Of a DNA stretch of 64,000 nt, positions 48,351-61,840 are shown in pieces. The notes under the pieces are model-generated. The model was not told the origin of the DNA. It ran no database searches and saw only the letters and a program-made list of their open reading frames with translations. The stretch is taken from the NCBI GenBank assembly GCA_921293015.1, contig OV121090.1, positions 34,941,082-35,005,081 of the forward strand. Direction: 5' to 3'. Numbering within the stretch: the first letter of the stretch is position 1; each line of letters begins with the position of its first letter. The stretch comes from Phorcus lineatus. Its lineage: Eukaryota > Mollusca > Gastropoda > Trochida > Trochidae. The position numbers and the translations under genes are program-made.

Positions 48351-50643
48351 GAAATATCAGTATTTGTAATCACCTTTGAAACGAGCTGGTCTGATTGTGT
48401 TTTTTGTCATTTTAACAAAGTAAAAAAAAAACTCCAAAAGTTGGTTGCTCTGAATAAAAGTTACCAGGTTTCTTTGAGAGGCACGGAAGCTGGAATGATT
48501 AATGAGAAGAAGTTCTATGGCTAGTCAATATCCTTGTGAAGGTGACATTACTATGTAGGTACCAACACCATTTCAAGCATGTCATGGACAGACATTGTTT
48601 AATATACTTACTATGTGGTTGACATTTGAAAATCATTTGGTTTATTCTACACACTTGTAAGTGTAAAATGCTCCTTTGGGTATACTTTTTGATTACTAGA
48701 TTAAGTTCAAGAAGTAAAATATGTGCCTTGTATCAGACAAGAAATTCAATATTGAAATGTAGTGTTCTATAAATAAATTGGGGTTCTTTGTTTCTAAACT
48801 GTAAAACTAGGATGATATAAAAATATATTAAAAATTTTATCATGGTAATATATCATATTCAAACATATTTAGTTTTTAAAACAATGAATCGAGATCTGTT
48901 TTGGAAAACAAATGAGATTTTGCTTCTCTGAACATATAACTTTCAATTAAGTTCAAAATATATAAGAAAGTCAACTTGTATAAAAAATCCACTTGATCCA
49001 ATTAAGTGATATCCTAGCTAGCAAATAAAACCTCGCATACATTGAAATAAGGAAGTTGACAATCCATTTAGAACTTGGCCTTCTTTTGCTAATTGGATAA
49101 ATGATTGACAACTTCATTGCAGCTCTTAGAATTGTCACCTGCTTGGTAGCAGTAAACATGTCACCTTCTTTTCAATCACAAGAAGTTGACTTTCTGTCAA
49201 ATCGATGTCCATTCTACAAATGATGACAGTAATATTACATCCTACTTCATGATAGAAAGAAACCATCACTATGTCTGCTGGCTAGAAGTAAACTAGCTGT
49301 GACATGTTACCTTGGAGGTATAGTTCCCTAGGAAAAAATGCAGCAGTCATTGCCAAATAAAATGAAAACCAGAGAAAGTTAAAGGCAGATAGCAAAGTTT
49401 TTCATGGTGGAGACCATTGGGTGGACCTCTTTCATTGCATTGCCAATGCTATGTATATAATATCAATAATGCCAGCAGAATGTCAGTATGTCAGATCAAC
49501 CCAAGAAAAATTCCTTTATCTTGTTCCAATATAGCATAAAATCCAAATATCTACTTGGGACAAGATTAGGTTATTCAAAGCCAGAATGATGGTCATTTAT
49601 GACAAATACTCCATCTATCTTGCCTTGTGGGACTAGAAAAGCTGCTATAAAAGTTACAAAGATATAATTTTTCTTCATGACTTGATGAGGGTAATCTTGT
49701 ATTCGTCGAGGAAAGACAGATGTCCATATCTTCATCAAGTATTATGGTTGTATAATATCAAGAGTATCATTTGTTGTGTAGATTTCTTCCAACTGGTAAG
49801 GTAAAGGTGGCCCCAAGGTAACGTTAAGGTTGTGATAAGTTACATTGTGAGATTAGTCAAAGTTCATTATTACTTTGTGGACTCTGGAGAGACATTGTAG
49901 GAGTCAGTTCTATTAGAAAGGATTCTTTTATTGTTCATAATCAAAACCTTAGATAATTCCTCTTGAAACATTTAAACTAATGTTTTATAAGAAATTTTTA
50001 TAATTTGTCTTTTTAAGCCTTTGATAATGGATTAAATAAAAAAAAGCTTATAAAAAATTAGTATCTGTAAAAATTCTAAAAGACTGAAAAAAAATCTTTT
50101 TTTTAAAGTTCAAGAAATTTTTTTAAACAGGTCAGAACAAAAGTTTATTTCAAACATTTGAGGCAACATACAATGATTGAATATCAATTTTAAAAATAGA
50201 TCTTACGAATTTTTAAAAATAGGAAATTTATGCATGCATTGCATCATCTGTGCTGAATCTGTTGTCATAATATCATAATATTATGTGCTACAAAACAATA
50301 GTATTTATGAATAAAATGCTCTCATAAAAAACTTCTTATAGAATGTGATTGAGACAAATGTTGATCAAACTTATTGTTACTAGATAGGTGTTAATTATAT
50401 GTACATTATTTTATGCATCATGTTTGCTACTACGTGAAAGAAAGCCAAGATGAAAATAGATGAACCAACAACCTCTGATACAGTAATTTATTTTCTATTA
50501 TGTTTACTTTTTAAAACCTTTGGGATATTTTGAAAAATGTGTTTTACATAAGTGAGAAATCAAATATTTGATTCAGATTGTCATTTTGAAAATGAATTAT
50601 CTTAATTTAGAATAGTAGACATTAGACAAGAGTGACCCTTGTC
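48351..50643. other. no gene seen
   Basis: AT-rich with no supported feature. The - frame at 48971-49159 has no domain. Confidence 0.45.
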
Positions 50644-50799
50644 ATACTAACTAATATTTTTTAATTGTATATTCTAAATGATATACTAACTAATATTTTT
50701 GCATTGTATATTCTAAATGATATACTAACTAATATTTTTGCATTGTATATTCTAAATGATAGACTAACTAATATTTTTGCATTGTATATTCTAAATGAT
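50644..50799. repeat. 39-bp tandem repeat, four copies
   Basis: Unit ATACTAACTAATATTTTTGC followed by ATTGTATATTCTAAATGAT. The last three copies are almost identical, and the first differs by TTAA in place of TGCA. Confidence 0.97.
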
Positions 50800-52385
50800 G
50801 TACAATTCTAACAAAAAAATTTAGGACTGCCTCTACTTAAAAAAAAACTAGATATAAATTTAGTTAAATATCATTGATTCTGCCTAAATGAGAAACATTT
50901 CCACAAAAAAGTCAATCTCCAATAGACCCAACATATCATTCTGCTGCAATGATTTGAATAAAGCCTTACTGAGATGAGAATTAATGAGAATTCATGTCCA
51001 GATGTGGTTATTATGTTACATGATTAGCATGATATCAGAAATAATTATGATTATATATTGTGTAGGTAATAAATGTATACACTAACATAGAAAAGGTTAT
51101 GTAATTACAAAACAGTAATGAATGATATACATTGAAATTACTCCAATGATATTAACGTTTCACAAAATAGACATAAACCATGTACTAACAAATATTAGGG
51201 CAGCACAAAAACCCTGCTCAAAGCCTTAATCTGACTTTTGTGACAAAACAATCTAAAGCACATCCAACGTGCATGAAATGATAAAATATTTTACAAAATA
51301 GAAATAAAGACTATACAAACAAAAGATAAGAGCACCAAAAAAACGACTCATAGCCTTAATCTGACTTTGTGTGACAAAAGAATGTTCCTAAAGCAACTCT
51401 CAAACATGCATGAAATAAAGAATAATTCATATCTCACAAAATGAGCTTTAACATTGTTGACTAGCATTTTAAAGTTAAAGAATTTCACCCAGTAAATTTA
51501 ATATCTATATACAGGAGGAAAATCTATGTGTTAAACAAAACCTTCAAACTCATGGTATTCTGAAAAGGATATGTTTGAGAGTAAAATACTTCAAAATGGT
51601 TGAAAAATATTCATATAAATTTCTAATTATAAATCTTCTTAAAACGTAAGCCAGTGTAAAAATTAATCCTAAAAATAGCCATTTATTAAGTTTATGAAAA
51701 TAAATATTCAAGGAAATTCATGAAACATTACTAGGTTACCGTATGTCAGACAAGCCTTGTGTCATAAAAAGGGTTAACTTTCAGTAAGAGAAAGCTTCTA
51801 ACTTATATTCAATCACATCTGTAACTCATTTTCAGAGCAAAACTTCCAAAAGAATATTTGACAAATTTGCAGAAAAGATATTCATGTTTGAATGTAACCA
51901 GTATTCCAAACTATAGATCATTTGAAAATTCCTTGTTAAAACAGAATGCTACAGAATCTTCTATAAAGCATTAAAGCAGCATCTTTCATGATTTTTAATG
52001 ACATATAAAAATGACATACAAAGCAAAACTAAACGTTATTTCAATTCAAAGGAAAACAATTAAAAGCTTGCAATAGCTATTTACAATACCATAGACACTC
52101 TGAAAAAACAACTTACTAAATGGTGACAAAATGACTTACAGAAATGATAACCACATACCCAAGAAAAAAAGAAACATTAATATTTAATAAGAACTTCTTA
52201 TTAAAAGGATAATCCCAACTAACATTTATCATAATAACAGCATTTTTTCCACTTTAAAAATTTACATGGATGACTTAAGAAACATTTAACGAGAATAATT
52301 CTTAAGTCATAGCTCATTTCTTAGCAAAGTGACATGATAACAACATCTGTTAAGAGATAAAAAAAATAATGCGGAACTGACTTAC
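50800..52385. other. no gene seen
   Basis: Very AT-rich. A loose duplication of about 120-130 bp spacing (CAAAAAAACG/CTCATAGCCTTAATCTGACT) around 51180-51420 was seen. No gene. Confidence 0.45.
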
Positions 52386-52560
52386 GCAAAAGTTACTCCA
52401 ATATCCATGAAAAAGAAAAACATCCAAAGTTTGCGCGCTGTTTGGCTCGTTTGAGCCTCTTGGTTGAGCACATGTTGTGAGTGTGTGAGTTGGAGGGAGA
52501 GAGGCATCCAGCGAGAGAGGGACTCATTGATTGATGCAAGCTAGAGCTGTCTTACAGCGG
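52386..52560 (-). other. possible first exon / promoter-proximal region
   Basis: A GC-richer patch (GTTTGCGCGCTG, GGCTCGTTTGAGCC, CCAGCGAGAGAGG) in AT-rich DNA. On - it ends at a strong donor, TTTTGC|GTAAGTCAG. Just before it an ATG at 52423 gives a short frame 'MFFFFMDIGVTF' that runs into the donor. This looks like a 5' UTR plus the first coding codons of a gene running leftwards. No following exon was recognised and no TATA box is visible, so it is only a candidate. Confidence 0.22.
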
Positions 52561-52584
52561 CCTAACCATTCTCTCTTCTCTTCT

Positions 52585-53765
52585 CTCCACTTATGCTTCA
52601 TAGCATGGTTTGGTCTTCTCTTACTTAGAGTGTGTTTGGGAAACATTGCTTTGAGTTTGAGAGAGGAAATACAAAGAAGCATTAAAATGAAAAATGTTCA
52701 AATTGTATGTTTTTAAGGTATTTATCATTATCTCTGCTCATTCTTCTTGAAATGTTTGGTCTACTGTTGCTTACTGTATGATAGTGAAACCCTGTTTGAA
52801 GTGCAGAATTGTCATACAAAGTGCTGATGTAAATAATGGAATAATTTTTGATTTGTGAAATAAACTGCTGGATCATACTATCATGCTCATGTGAATGTCA
52901 TCAGTGTTGGTATCTATTTACTGATGTATGGTGTGTTATTGCAAGAGCTGTTTTTTCCTCATGTACATCTCTCCTCTTTGCTTTTCTGCACTTACGCTTC
53001 ATATAATGTTTTGGTCTACTCTAGGTAAGGAAAACGCTGCTATTAAGTTGTAAATTGGCATGCAATGATAAAATATAGTAAAAATTGATATTATTTTAAT
53101 TGTTTTTGGAAATGAGATATCAAGTATTTATGACCGTCTCCACTTATGCTTCACAGAATGTTTTGGTTTACTCTTGGTAACTATGTGAAGGAATCACGGC
53201 TTTGAAATTAAGAATTGATGTACATTATTATCATTATAAGTTATATTGAATATTGAAATTAGTATTGATTTCAGAAATGACATTTGGAGGGATAGCAGGG
53301 CGTATATTGATATGAACATGAAATGCTAATGTGAATGGTATCGATGTTAATATCTATTCACTGAGGTACTGTATATTTATGCAAGAGCTCTTGTATCCTA
53401 TCATTGTGGTTCAGTTGGTTCTCCATGCCTTATGGTAGAAATTGATTTTAACTCTCATTCTAAAGCCATATATATATAAGAAGAAGATGTTCAATAATGA
53501 ACTATTTCTATACTAAGTTTGAAGTCAATCAATAAACACATTGTTGTTGTCTGACAATTAACAGCTTTGTGAATTTGATTGAAACCTGACCCATTTCTGA
53601 CACATTTTCACCCTATAACTTAGTTCAAATTCAAGGATTATGATCCAAGCATTATAATAATGCATGATTATGTAAGAAAAACATGTTGTATGTATCATGT
53701 TGTATTCAGTTCCAAATAGACAATATATTATCATCAAACATGAAATGCTTATGTGAATGTAATCA
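52585..53765. repeat. decayed tandem repeat, about 430-bp period
   Basis: The segment CATGTGAATGTCATCAGTGT at about 52888 has diverged relatives at about 53320 and 53750. CACTTATGCTTCATAGCATG near 52588 has relatives near 52990 and 53146, each followed by TTTGGTCTACTC-like text. Old, drifted copies with uneven spacing. Confidence 0.6.
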
Positions 53766-54307
53766 ATGGTATCTTTCTAGCTCCCCTAATTAAGTGTCTT
53801 TTATATGCCAATACTAGTAGTACACTTTCATCACCCTCATGACCAGGGTTAAGATTATTATACTTTAGAAATATTAATTGAAAAAGGGAGAAGTTTAATG
53901 TACAGTACCCAGTGAGTTGGTGTAAGAAGGGGTACAGTTCTGTCCTCCGGTTCATTACAGAACAATTTCCAGTCCAGCTCACCCACTTCATGGTGTGTTA
54001 GTGCAGCCACTTGAACTTCCTGATCATGATGATATTTAACAGGTGCTTGGAAACACGTAGCAGAAACAAGTAGGAAATAACTGTGATGAGGGTTTATATC
54101 AGTTTTGTTATATGATATTGGAAGTATTTTATTTTCAAAATATTTATTGGTTTTGAATTTGAAATTTGCATATTGCTAAAAGTTTGAAATATAATGATAG
54201 AGTTACTCTTTTGTCTAGTCTAATCTTTTCTCACCTAATATGCTGCTTAGTCTTTTCCCCACTCAATTTGCTGTCTTACCTAACAAGGTTTCCATATATT
54301 TTAAGCC

Positions 54308-54707
54308 ACAGAGTAAGAAGGTTGCTGCAGGTTTCAACCTAGAGTTACAGTGTTACAATAGGCTTCAACCCTGACTGGGAGTAACAAGGTTTAAAGAGGT
54401 TTCAATAAAGAGAGTAATAAAGTTTCATTCGGCTTCAACCAAGAGTGTTTCAAGGTAAGAACAGGTTTCATCCAAGTATGATACAAGAATTCCATAGGTA
54501 TCAGCCAAGAGAGCAACATGGTTTGAACCAAGACGGTTACAAGTTTTCAATAGGTTTCCACAAAGAGAGTAACTTGGTTTCATTAGGTTTCAACCCAGAG
54601 AGTAACAAGATCACAATAGGATTTAGCCAAGAGAAATATATGGTTCCCATAGTTATCAAACCAGAGAATTACAAGGTTTCCATAGATTTGAACCCAGAGT
54701 GTTGCCA
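54308..54707 (+). repeat. 33-bp minisatellite readable as an 11-residue repeat
   Basis: About twelve units close to AGTAACAAGGTTTCAATAGG followed by TTTCAACCCAGAG. The last units are exactly 33 bp and stay in one frame (88-codon frame 54445-54711): SNLVSLGFNPE, SNKITIGFSQE, KYMVPIVIKPE, NYKVSIDLNPE. Earlier units contain stops and shifts in the same frame. Probably a non-coding minisatellite whose period happens to be a multiple of three. A coding origin cannot be excluded. Confidence 0.85.
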
Positions 54708-54711
54708 ATAA

Positions 54712-57700
54712 GAGATTTTGTTAGCATTTTCAAAAAGGCATGAGTTAATACAGCAAAAGAGTACAAGAGAGTTGACAGACATCAGGTTCATAGGTCAAAG
54801 TGATATGCACACCACAATCATGGTTGCCCATGTATGAAGTAGAATCCCCCTTAGCCCCCCTTTCTAAGAGGACTGTTTGTACTCTTCTTCAATCTAGTTA
54901 TTTCAGTGAGTGCTCTGTTAGTACAGCAACCAAGAACTTCCCTCATCACAGGTGTTTGAATAATCATACTTGTATAAAGTGTATTTTGGTTTTCAACAAG
55001 TGATCTATAGGTTATACAAGGTGACTTGAAATCAATTATATACTTGCAGAATTATATGAATTGAATTCATATCAACCTTAGATTAAAACCATTGAAGATG
55101 AAAATAATAGCATAGATGTAAAGTCGACAGTGATATCTCATGAAGTTTCATAAATATTACAAAAACATTATGATTATAGATATGAAAATAGATATTCTAG
55201 ATGGAGACTTCATTCAAAAGGTTACAGCCGAACCTTTCAAAGCAATGTTATTGAAATAAGTTTTCAGGACACTATTATATGACTATAAGTGAAATTTCAT
55301 GATGAAAGTAATGAAATAATGTCACTGATTACTTATCAACATAACGTTCACAATGAAGAACATGTTATCCTGAAAAACCTTGCTTTTATAAGGTAGGCCA
55401 CTTTGAAATGCCCTTCAATGACTAAAAGATAAAACCAATATTCAAATTTCATAAATCATAATGTAACAATCAAGTCAATCCAAGGAATATTCCAGGCAAT
55501 GCCATTACCTAATCAAACCCTGCAATTTAGTTATGCCATCTTATATCTCCAGGTCACCAATTCAATTATGCCGCTATAAATCAAGAGTCGGACAAATAAC
55601 CTCATTGGTGGATCGCCTACTGCCAATAGCTTACAATTACCCATAATTCCTTGCTCCCTATGTGTCACAACTTCTTTCTCTCTACACTAGTAAGTAGTCC
55701 CTGGGGTATTGTACTTTCCTCGTTACCTGATTTCTTAGGCTCGTTAATCAGATTTACCTTTCTCATCCGACGCCAGTAATTGCTTTTATTGTTTGTAAGC
55801 ATACTATTACTCTCTCCCAGTGAGATGGAAATACTGTACGTCATCACTTAGATATATTTATTATTGGTTTGATTTCCTTTAATGATTTGAACTCATATTA
55901 TGCTGAAGAATTTGTTTATAATTTTCAAAGAAAATTCATTTCCTGTAATAGTATTGTCGTCAAAAATACTTTTTGCAAATTGTGATAGTCAATATTTCAA
56001 AATTAATACCAATGACATATTCTGGTAGTCAAATTACTTTCACAAGTGTTTTCTATGATGAACGTCTTAAAGATGACAAATTAAAGCTGTAGGTTTCTCT
56101 CAAATGGATGGATTGATTGTCAAATTTTCTTCCTACAAATTAACGTAAACAGCATAGTATTTTCAATCTAAAAGTATAAGAATAACTTCACAATGAATAG
56201 CCTATAAATTTAATTTTGTAAATCATGGAATAACAGAAAATATATAAATAGAAATATATATATCCCATAAAAACATGAGAATTCCCCTGCTCAAACCAAC
56301 ATTCTAATTGCAGTTCACCAAACAAGAGGATTAAAAGTGTACAAGTATTTAATGGTATTTTAGGAGTGAACTATACAAGTTTTTATTTTAACTTATATAC
56401 ATTTTAGTACACTTGTCCTTGATGTTGATTTATATCAAATTCTGTACATGATCTTACACCAATATTAACTGATTACCGCAAGAGATCTAGTTTTAACGAT
56501 TATCCAATTTTGTTCAACAAAATCTTTAATATTCTGTCAATTTTGATTACTTTTTGATTGAGAAAAATTTTGAAAAGGCTACATAATTCATATCATTTTG
56601 GGGGGGGAAATTAAGAAGACATTACCAATGAAGCATTAGAGCTATCTATGCATTTTGAAAGACCGACAATTCGAACCTTTTTCTTTTGAACAATTGATTG
56701 TTAAAAACTTCATTTATAAAATGGAAAACTTTATGTAACTTAAAATTTTAATCATTTGTGATGTACATACTTTTGATTATATACAATTTTGACAATCTTT
56801 ATTTCATAAGTTTATATAAATTTCAATATAAAAATTTGAAATAATTACCATTTTGTGATTTATATTGTCAATTCTTATTGTAATGGTTAAGCAAGATAAA
56901 AACTACCTTGTTGTACTTCTGTACAATATTTCTATAAATTCAATCAGAGAAAAGGAAAAAAAATTCATCATAATATATGCATTCATAGAGGCATGATTTA
57001 AGAAAAATTCAAAGCCTTGCAATATTTAAAAACAAGTCTCTTATTTCATTCCAAAATGGAAAAAGTTAAAAATGAAAACAAAATCAATCACACTATGCTA
57101 TATAGATAATTCTCAATGAAGAACTTCAGTGTCCTACAAATGCTAGTCTTGTAGCTCATCATGTTTTAATGGCCTGATGAGCTCACAGCATGATGAGCAC
57201 ACCACACAAGTGGTCGGCATCGGTCTTCTGACTGACAGTCTTTCAAGTGTTTTTCTATCAAAAAACCATTTGAATTTGAATTTTCCACTCATTATCAATA
57301 ACCTATATATTGTGAAATATCTCTTTGTTTACACATACAATATTGATGAGTATCCATGAGTAAGATCTTTCATTTAATCATTGCTGTAATGATATTCAAT
57401 TTGCTTTTATATATTTTGATAAAAAGTCCTATTTAAGTATACAATGAAAAAGAAATTCCATTTAAGCAAATTTGTTATAATTTTCAAATCCCTATCATAT
57501 ACTTTAAAAATTAGCTTTTTTTGTTACAATGGAAACAGTTTAAACTACCTTAAACATCTGAAGAGGAGAGAATAGTCTATTGACTCACAATTTCTAATTA
57601 TTTATGATATTATGCCTCTAATTCAATAAACTGCATCAATAGTTTCTTTATTCCTTTTCAAATTTGTAGCTGTCAATTTCCATCTATATACAATGCAATT

Positions 57701-58199
57701 GAATTGTTTGGGCTTCAGAATATCATGAATGCATGTAGTTCCTAACATGACCTAATTTATTTTGTTTTGCAAACATAATTGAGTTTAGCTTTCAATGAAA
57801 TCTTAAAGTAATTTCAGGTTTTACATCTTTGAAGAGCTTCAAATTATAATCTGAAAAACTATATATTAGAGAACAATCACTCTAATCCAAATACAGCCTT
57901 GTAAACTAATAACATGAATCATACCTTGTAACTAAATAGAAATCATGGATATATTATTCCTGTCATTTTCATATAGCCATTATTTATTCTAACAACTTGC
58001 TGTCTCAAAGTAAAATCAATGTCTTTTGAATCATATCTTCCAAATATATGTCCTACACAGTTCTTACTTTCAATCACTTTCAAATTATGTTTTCAAAAAT
58101 TAGATTAATGAAACACTTTCCATTTTGATACCACAAATGATTCAATTTTTAATACAACCTTCAATGCTTATGCTTGAAGAAGGACGCTATTGATTCTTT
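54712..58199. other. no gene seen
   Basis: AT-rich. A mixed-composition patch at 55555-55860 contains a 60-codon - frame without recognisable features. Nothing else supported. Confidence 0.4.
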
Positions 58200-58400
58200 T
58201 TATGAGTGTTATTAACGTCATTGTTGCACATTTTATGAGTCAGGAATGGCAGGGGCAAGCGGACATTGTGTCTACGAGGTGTCACTTATGACGGCATACA
58301 GCTCGCCTCGTACATGTGGCTTAGATAAGAGACCAAGGCAAAGTAAATTAGACTGCTTACGTAGTGGGCATTGATTCATAGAATGGTGAGCTGTCATCAC
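58200..58400. other. GC-richer island of unknown role
   Basis: About 150 bp with CpGs (GCAAGCGGACATTGTG, CTACGAGGTGTCAC, GCTCGCCTCGTACATG) in very AT-rich DNA. A 42-codon + frame from the ATG at 58246 ends at a TGA near 58372. It has no recognisable family. It could be a conserved regulatory element, an exon or an insertion. Confidence 0.3.
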
Positions 58401-59512
58401 TGCCCTGTGAATTCACTTGCTAGTCATGAATATCAAAAAGGTAATTGTTGATAAATAACAGTACTGATAAGTATTATGTAGGTATGTTGGTGAGTGGGTG
58501 CATACTTGAATACCTTAATTGTTGCATGATCCATTTTACATGTAATAACTCTTATCCTATCTTGATTACATTTGTTAAAAATGATAAATTTCTTTTTAAG
58601 ATTTATCTTAAATATGGATTTTCATGTATGCACAATGATGAATTTTTCTGGAAATTTTTTTTAGATTGTTGATGCATCATTCACAAGTATTTAAAAAAGT
58701 ATGGACATGAAACTGAGTATACGATTGATTTTATTTATAAAATGACTCATGGGTTTGCATTTTGGATTCAGGTGACCTTTTAATATTCATAGGTATTGAA
58801 TATGATTTGATTAAAATAACCAATTTCTTAGAATAATGACTGTATATAAATGAATAGATTAATAGAATAAACAGTTGAGAACTAATGCTGCGTTAGCATT
58901 TATGTGTTATCTATAAAATATTATTTGAACCTGTTTAACGAAATTATAATTTGAAAGGCATTTCACATAGTGAATGATATTTAGAAAAACATCAGGGAAT
59001 GGTCATGCATAGTCAAACGGGTGATGGTGATTTGGAATTTATTTCCTTTAAACTCTTTTGCACTCCTGTGTACTTTATTTTTCTTGACTCAATTTTGGTA
59101 ATGGAGTAAATGATCTTTTGAAAAATAATTCAATAACTAAGTTTCTGTTATTGCAATGTTGCAGTTCACAAGAAGCTTATGCGCACTAACAATGAGTGGC
59201 AGCTGGAGGCAGCTGTAGTTGAGACTGTCACAATTGAAATGAAGCATAGAAAACTTAGTGCACATGGAACAGTTCAATACGAATATTGCTCAGACCTACA
59301 TCCAGTCCAATGAAAATGAAAGTGCTTTACAAAGACCATTCATTAGTCCCTCTTCGATTCTGCAAAGGTTCTGCGTGAGATTCTGCAGTTTGAAATGATT
59401 AAAAAGTACCACCAAATGGACAAATATTTCATTTCTTGCATCTCAGAAATGAGCAATACATATATATTTCAAGTTTTGTGTTAGCATAAACCTATATACA
59501 ACTCTCGAAACT
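58401..59512. other. no gene seen
   Basis: AT-rich; the 58445-58672 (+) frame shows only AT-driven residues. Nothing supported. Confidence 0.45.
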
Positions 59513-59631
59513 GAGTTAATTCTGCAGCAGAAAAATGGCAAGTTATGCAGGTATTCTGCATGAAAATGCCTTCTCTGTGGACAAGATTTTCTGTGCGTCT
59601 TCACTTTATTTCTACAATTTATTCTGCAACC
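59513..59631 (+). repeat. short interspersed repeat, copy 2
   Basis: Shares the first 20 bases GAGTTAATTCTGCAGCAGAA and the end TTATTCTGCAACC with 21948-22021, but is 45 bp longer in the middle. Family unknown. Confidence 0.6.
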
Positions 59632-60309
59632 AAGGAATTGCATACAGTCTCAAGCTGATTCACTGACAAGTAAGAATTCCAGTGCATAAGTCTGAGTTGT
59701 TTTGGAGAAACTTCAAACATTCATGTGAGAATTTGTTATTTCTTTAGGACGTTTCTATGATATCATCCTTTTTCTGATTTAGATTAACTGGATAACAAGT
59801 CCACTGAGAGGGTGCTTTTGGATTTATACGTTATAAATTGACAAATTTTGATGCTACAGGAGCCATTGTATGCAGGACATCAAACATGGAGTGATCAGTA
59901 TTCATCTGTCAGTCTGGGTGGGGGCGGTGAGTGGTGTTGAATCAGAGGTTATTCTGACCATCAAGATTAACTTCATATGAATTCATCCAGGAGCTTAGAT
60001 ACCCAGACTTGAGTTTGCGAAGAAATTGTCCTGTGTCACAGGAGGCCACTCAGTACATCATTTCTCTAGTGCATTTGTCTTTTGTCATGTTTGGTTATAC
60101 GTTGTAAATATTGCATTAAGTAGATGAGTTGATGATTCACAAATTGTTATGCAAAACAAGCTCTGGATAATTCCAACAGGTTTCAATCTTTGTATTCCTG
60201 TATATAGCAGTTGTTGCCTATGAAACACGTGATCTATGACAATCAGACTTTACATTTTTGACACAATGGCTTTATTCTAAATAATCAGGAAATATTTAAA
60301 GTGATAATA

Positions 60310-60535
60310 AAATAACAATGTGGATATTTATAAGGCGCATATCTCCATCCACTAGTGCATGCTCAAGGTGCTACCAACATTATTACCCTGGTCTAACCCA
60401 AGCTGACATATTTGTCGCTAGAAAGTCACCACCAACACACTGCTTTACCAGGTACCCATTTCCTGCTGGGTGAACATAGGCACATTTGTAACTAAGTCAA
60501 CTCGTTTCTCAGTGTGGGGCAGGAAATCAACCCTT
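60310..60535 (-). mobile_element. SINE, family C
   Basis: On - it reads AGGAAATGGGTACCTGGTAA, then GGTTAGACCAGGGTAATAAT, then AGCACCTTGAGCATGCACTA, then ATATGCGCCTTATAAATATC and a (TTA)n-like tail. This order is the body and tail of a SINE group common in marine invertebrates and related in its 3' half to family B. No tRNA head remains. Confidence 0.65.
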
Positions 60536-61290
60536 CAAACTCTCAGCTTGTCCAACAAGTGATTATGTCATGTAAGCTAAAGAAATATGTTAAATGCCAG
60601 GCAAATATTTCAATTCTATCAATCTTTCCTCTTACATTTGCTATGGTTAGAATTTCAACACAATTGAATTTCAAGCAACAGTACCCTTACCCACTTCATT
60701 CTGCCGGGGGTGCTTTAAGCCTGATATAAATGACATTGCATTCCCCTAGCTAACAAGTATAAAATGTAGTTGATCATTGAAATGTAGTCAAATCATGTTA
60801 ACTTCATCAGAAAGAAAAAACATGTAAGCTGGTTTAAACCTCAGTGAGAAATGTGTCTATCAAATAAGCAATGCACGTTTTCAACTAGCACTGTTGCAAT
60901 TTGAATATAATAGAGCTAGGATATTTCATATATTTTTTTGTGTGAAATAGACAATATTTTCAATCGTTGCTTCTGCGCCTCTTTGCCTTGAAAAATGGTG
61001 ATTTAGGTATGACGACATAACCATTGTTATATGATCACTAAGCAACAGTGATGACATCGTATTGATAGTGAAAACAATCATACAATTGTACACGTGATGA
61101 CATTCCCTCTGTGATATTTTCACTGTGATGAGAATAAGATATCAAACAGCAGTGACGAGAATTACCAGCACATCAACTGGGAAACCCTTGAGATGACAAT
61201 TGTGTAAAAATGGTAACAATTTATGCCTTAGATAACTTATATTTCAGATAACATTCATATTACCTATGTAAATATGACAACATTTACAAA
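60536..61290. other. no gene seen
   Basis: AT-rich. Frames at 60514-60729 (+, partly SINE) and 60926-61123 (-) have no features. Confidence 0.45.
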
Positions 61291-61840
61291 GGGGCGTTAA
61301 ATAAGTTTTGCAAGCTGGGCATTTATGTTTACATAAACAATATCAGCTATAGCAGGTGGTACTTTAGTCAAAACATGATATTGACAAACGTCAACACAAT
61401 TTCTAGACACAACAGTTATTTAGATATGAAAGTTGCACAGACCTAGGGGTCTTCTTAATCATGGATTTTCTCAAACATGAACAGCTTGCTGTGATCCAGT
61501 TCCTAACCAAGGAGGGATGCAAAGCTACAGAAATACATATGTAATGTGATGGGTAAGGATGCCCTAGCTATTCAAGAGTTTGTAGCTAGTCTGTTCAATC
61601 TAAAAGGGGCAGAGAGTCCTTAGACGGTCAGGCAGGCCCTCAAAAGTCGCCCAAACGGAAATTATTGTCCCTATCGAAAGAAGAATTTTAGCTGATCACC
61701 ATGTGAAAGTGTCTGAACTGTCTTTGGAATTCAAGATATCAGTTGGAAGTGTTGAAAAAATCCATCTTGGTATGCCCATGATATCAGCAAGATGGGTACC
61801 CAGAAACCCCAGAGCACAGAATCGCCATCAAAACTGAAAG
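61291..61840 (+). pseudogene. decayed mariner-type transposase and left terminus
   Basis: The terminus GGGGCGTTAAATAAGTTTTG at 61291 resembles ends of mariner-like elements. From the ATG at 61461 the pieces read 'EQLAVIQFLTKEGCKATEI', then, after shifts, 'VAQTEIIVPIERRILADHHV' and 'VSELSLEFKISVGSVEKI', then 'ISARWVPRNPRAQN'. This is the paired helix-turn-helix DNA-binding half of a mariner/SETMAR-type transposase up to the WVPR block. Several frameshifts and a stop break it, and the DDE half and right terminus are missing. An old dead copy. Confidence 0.75.
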
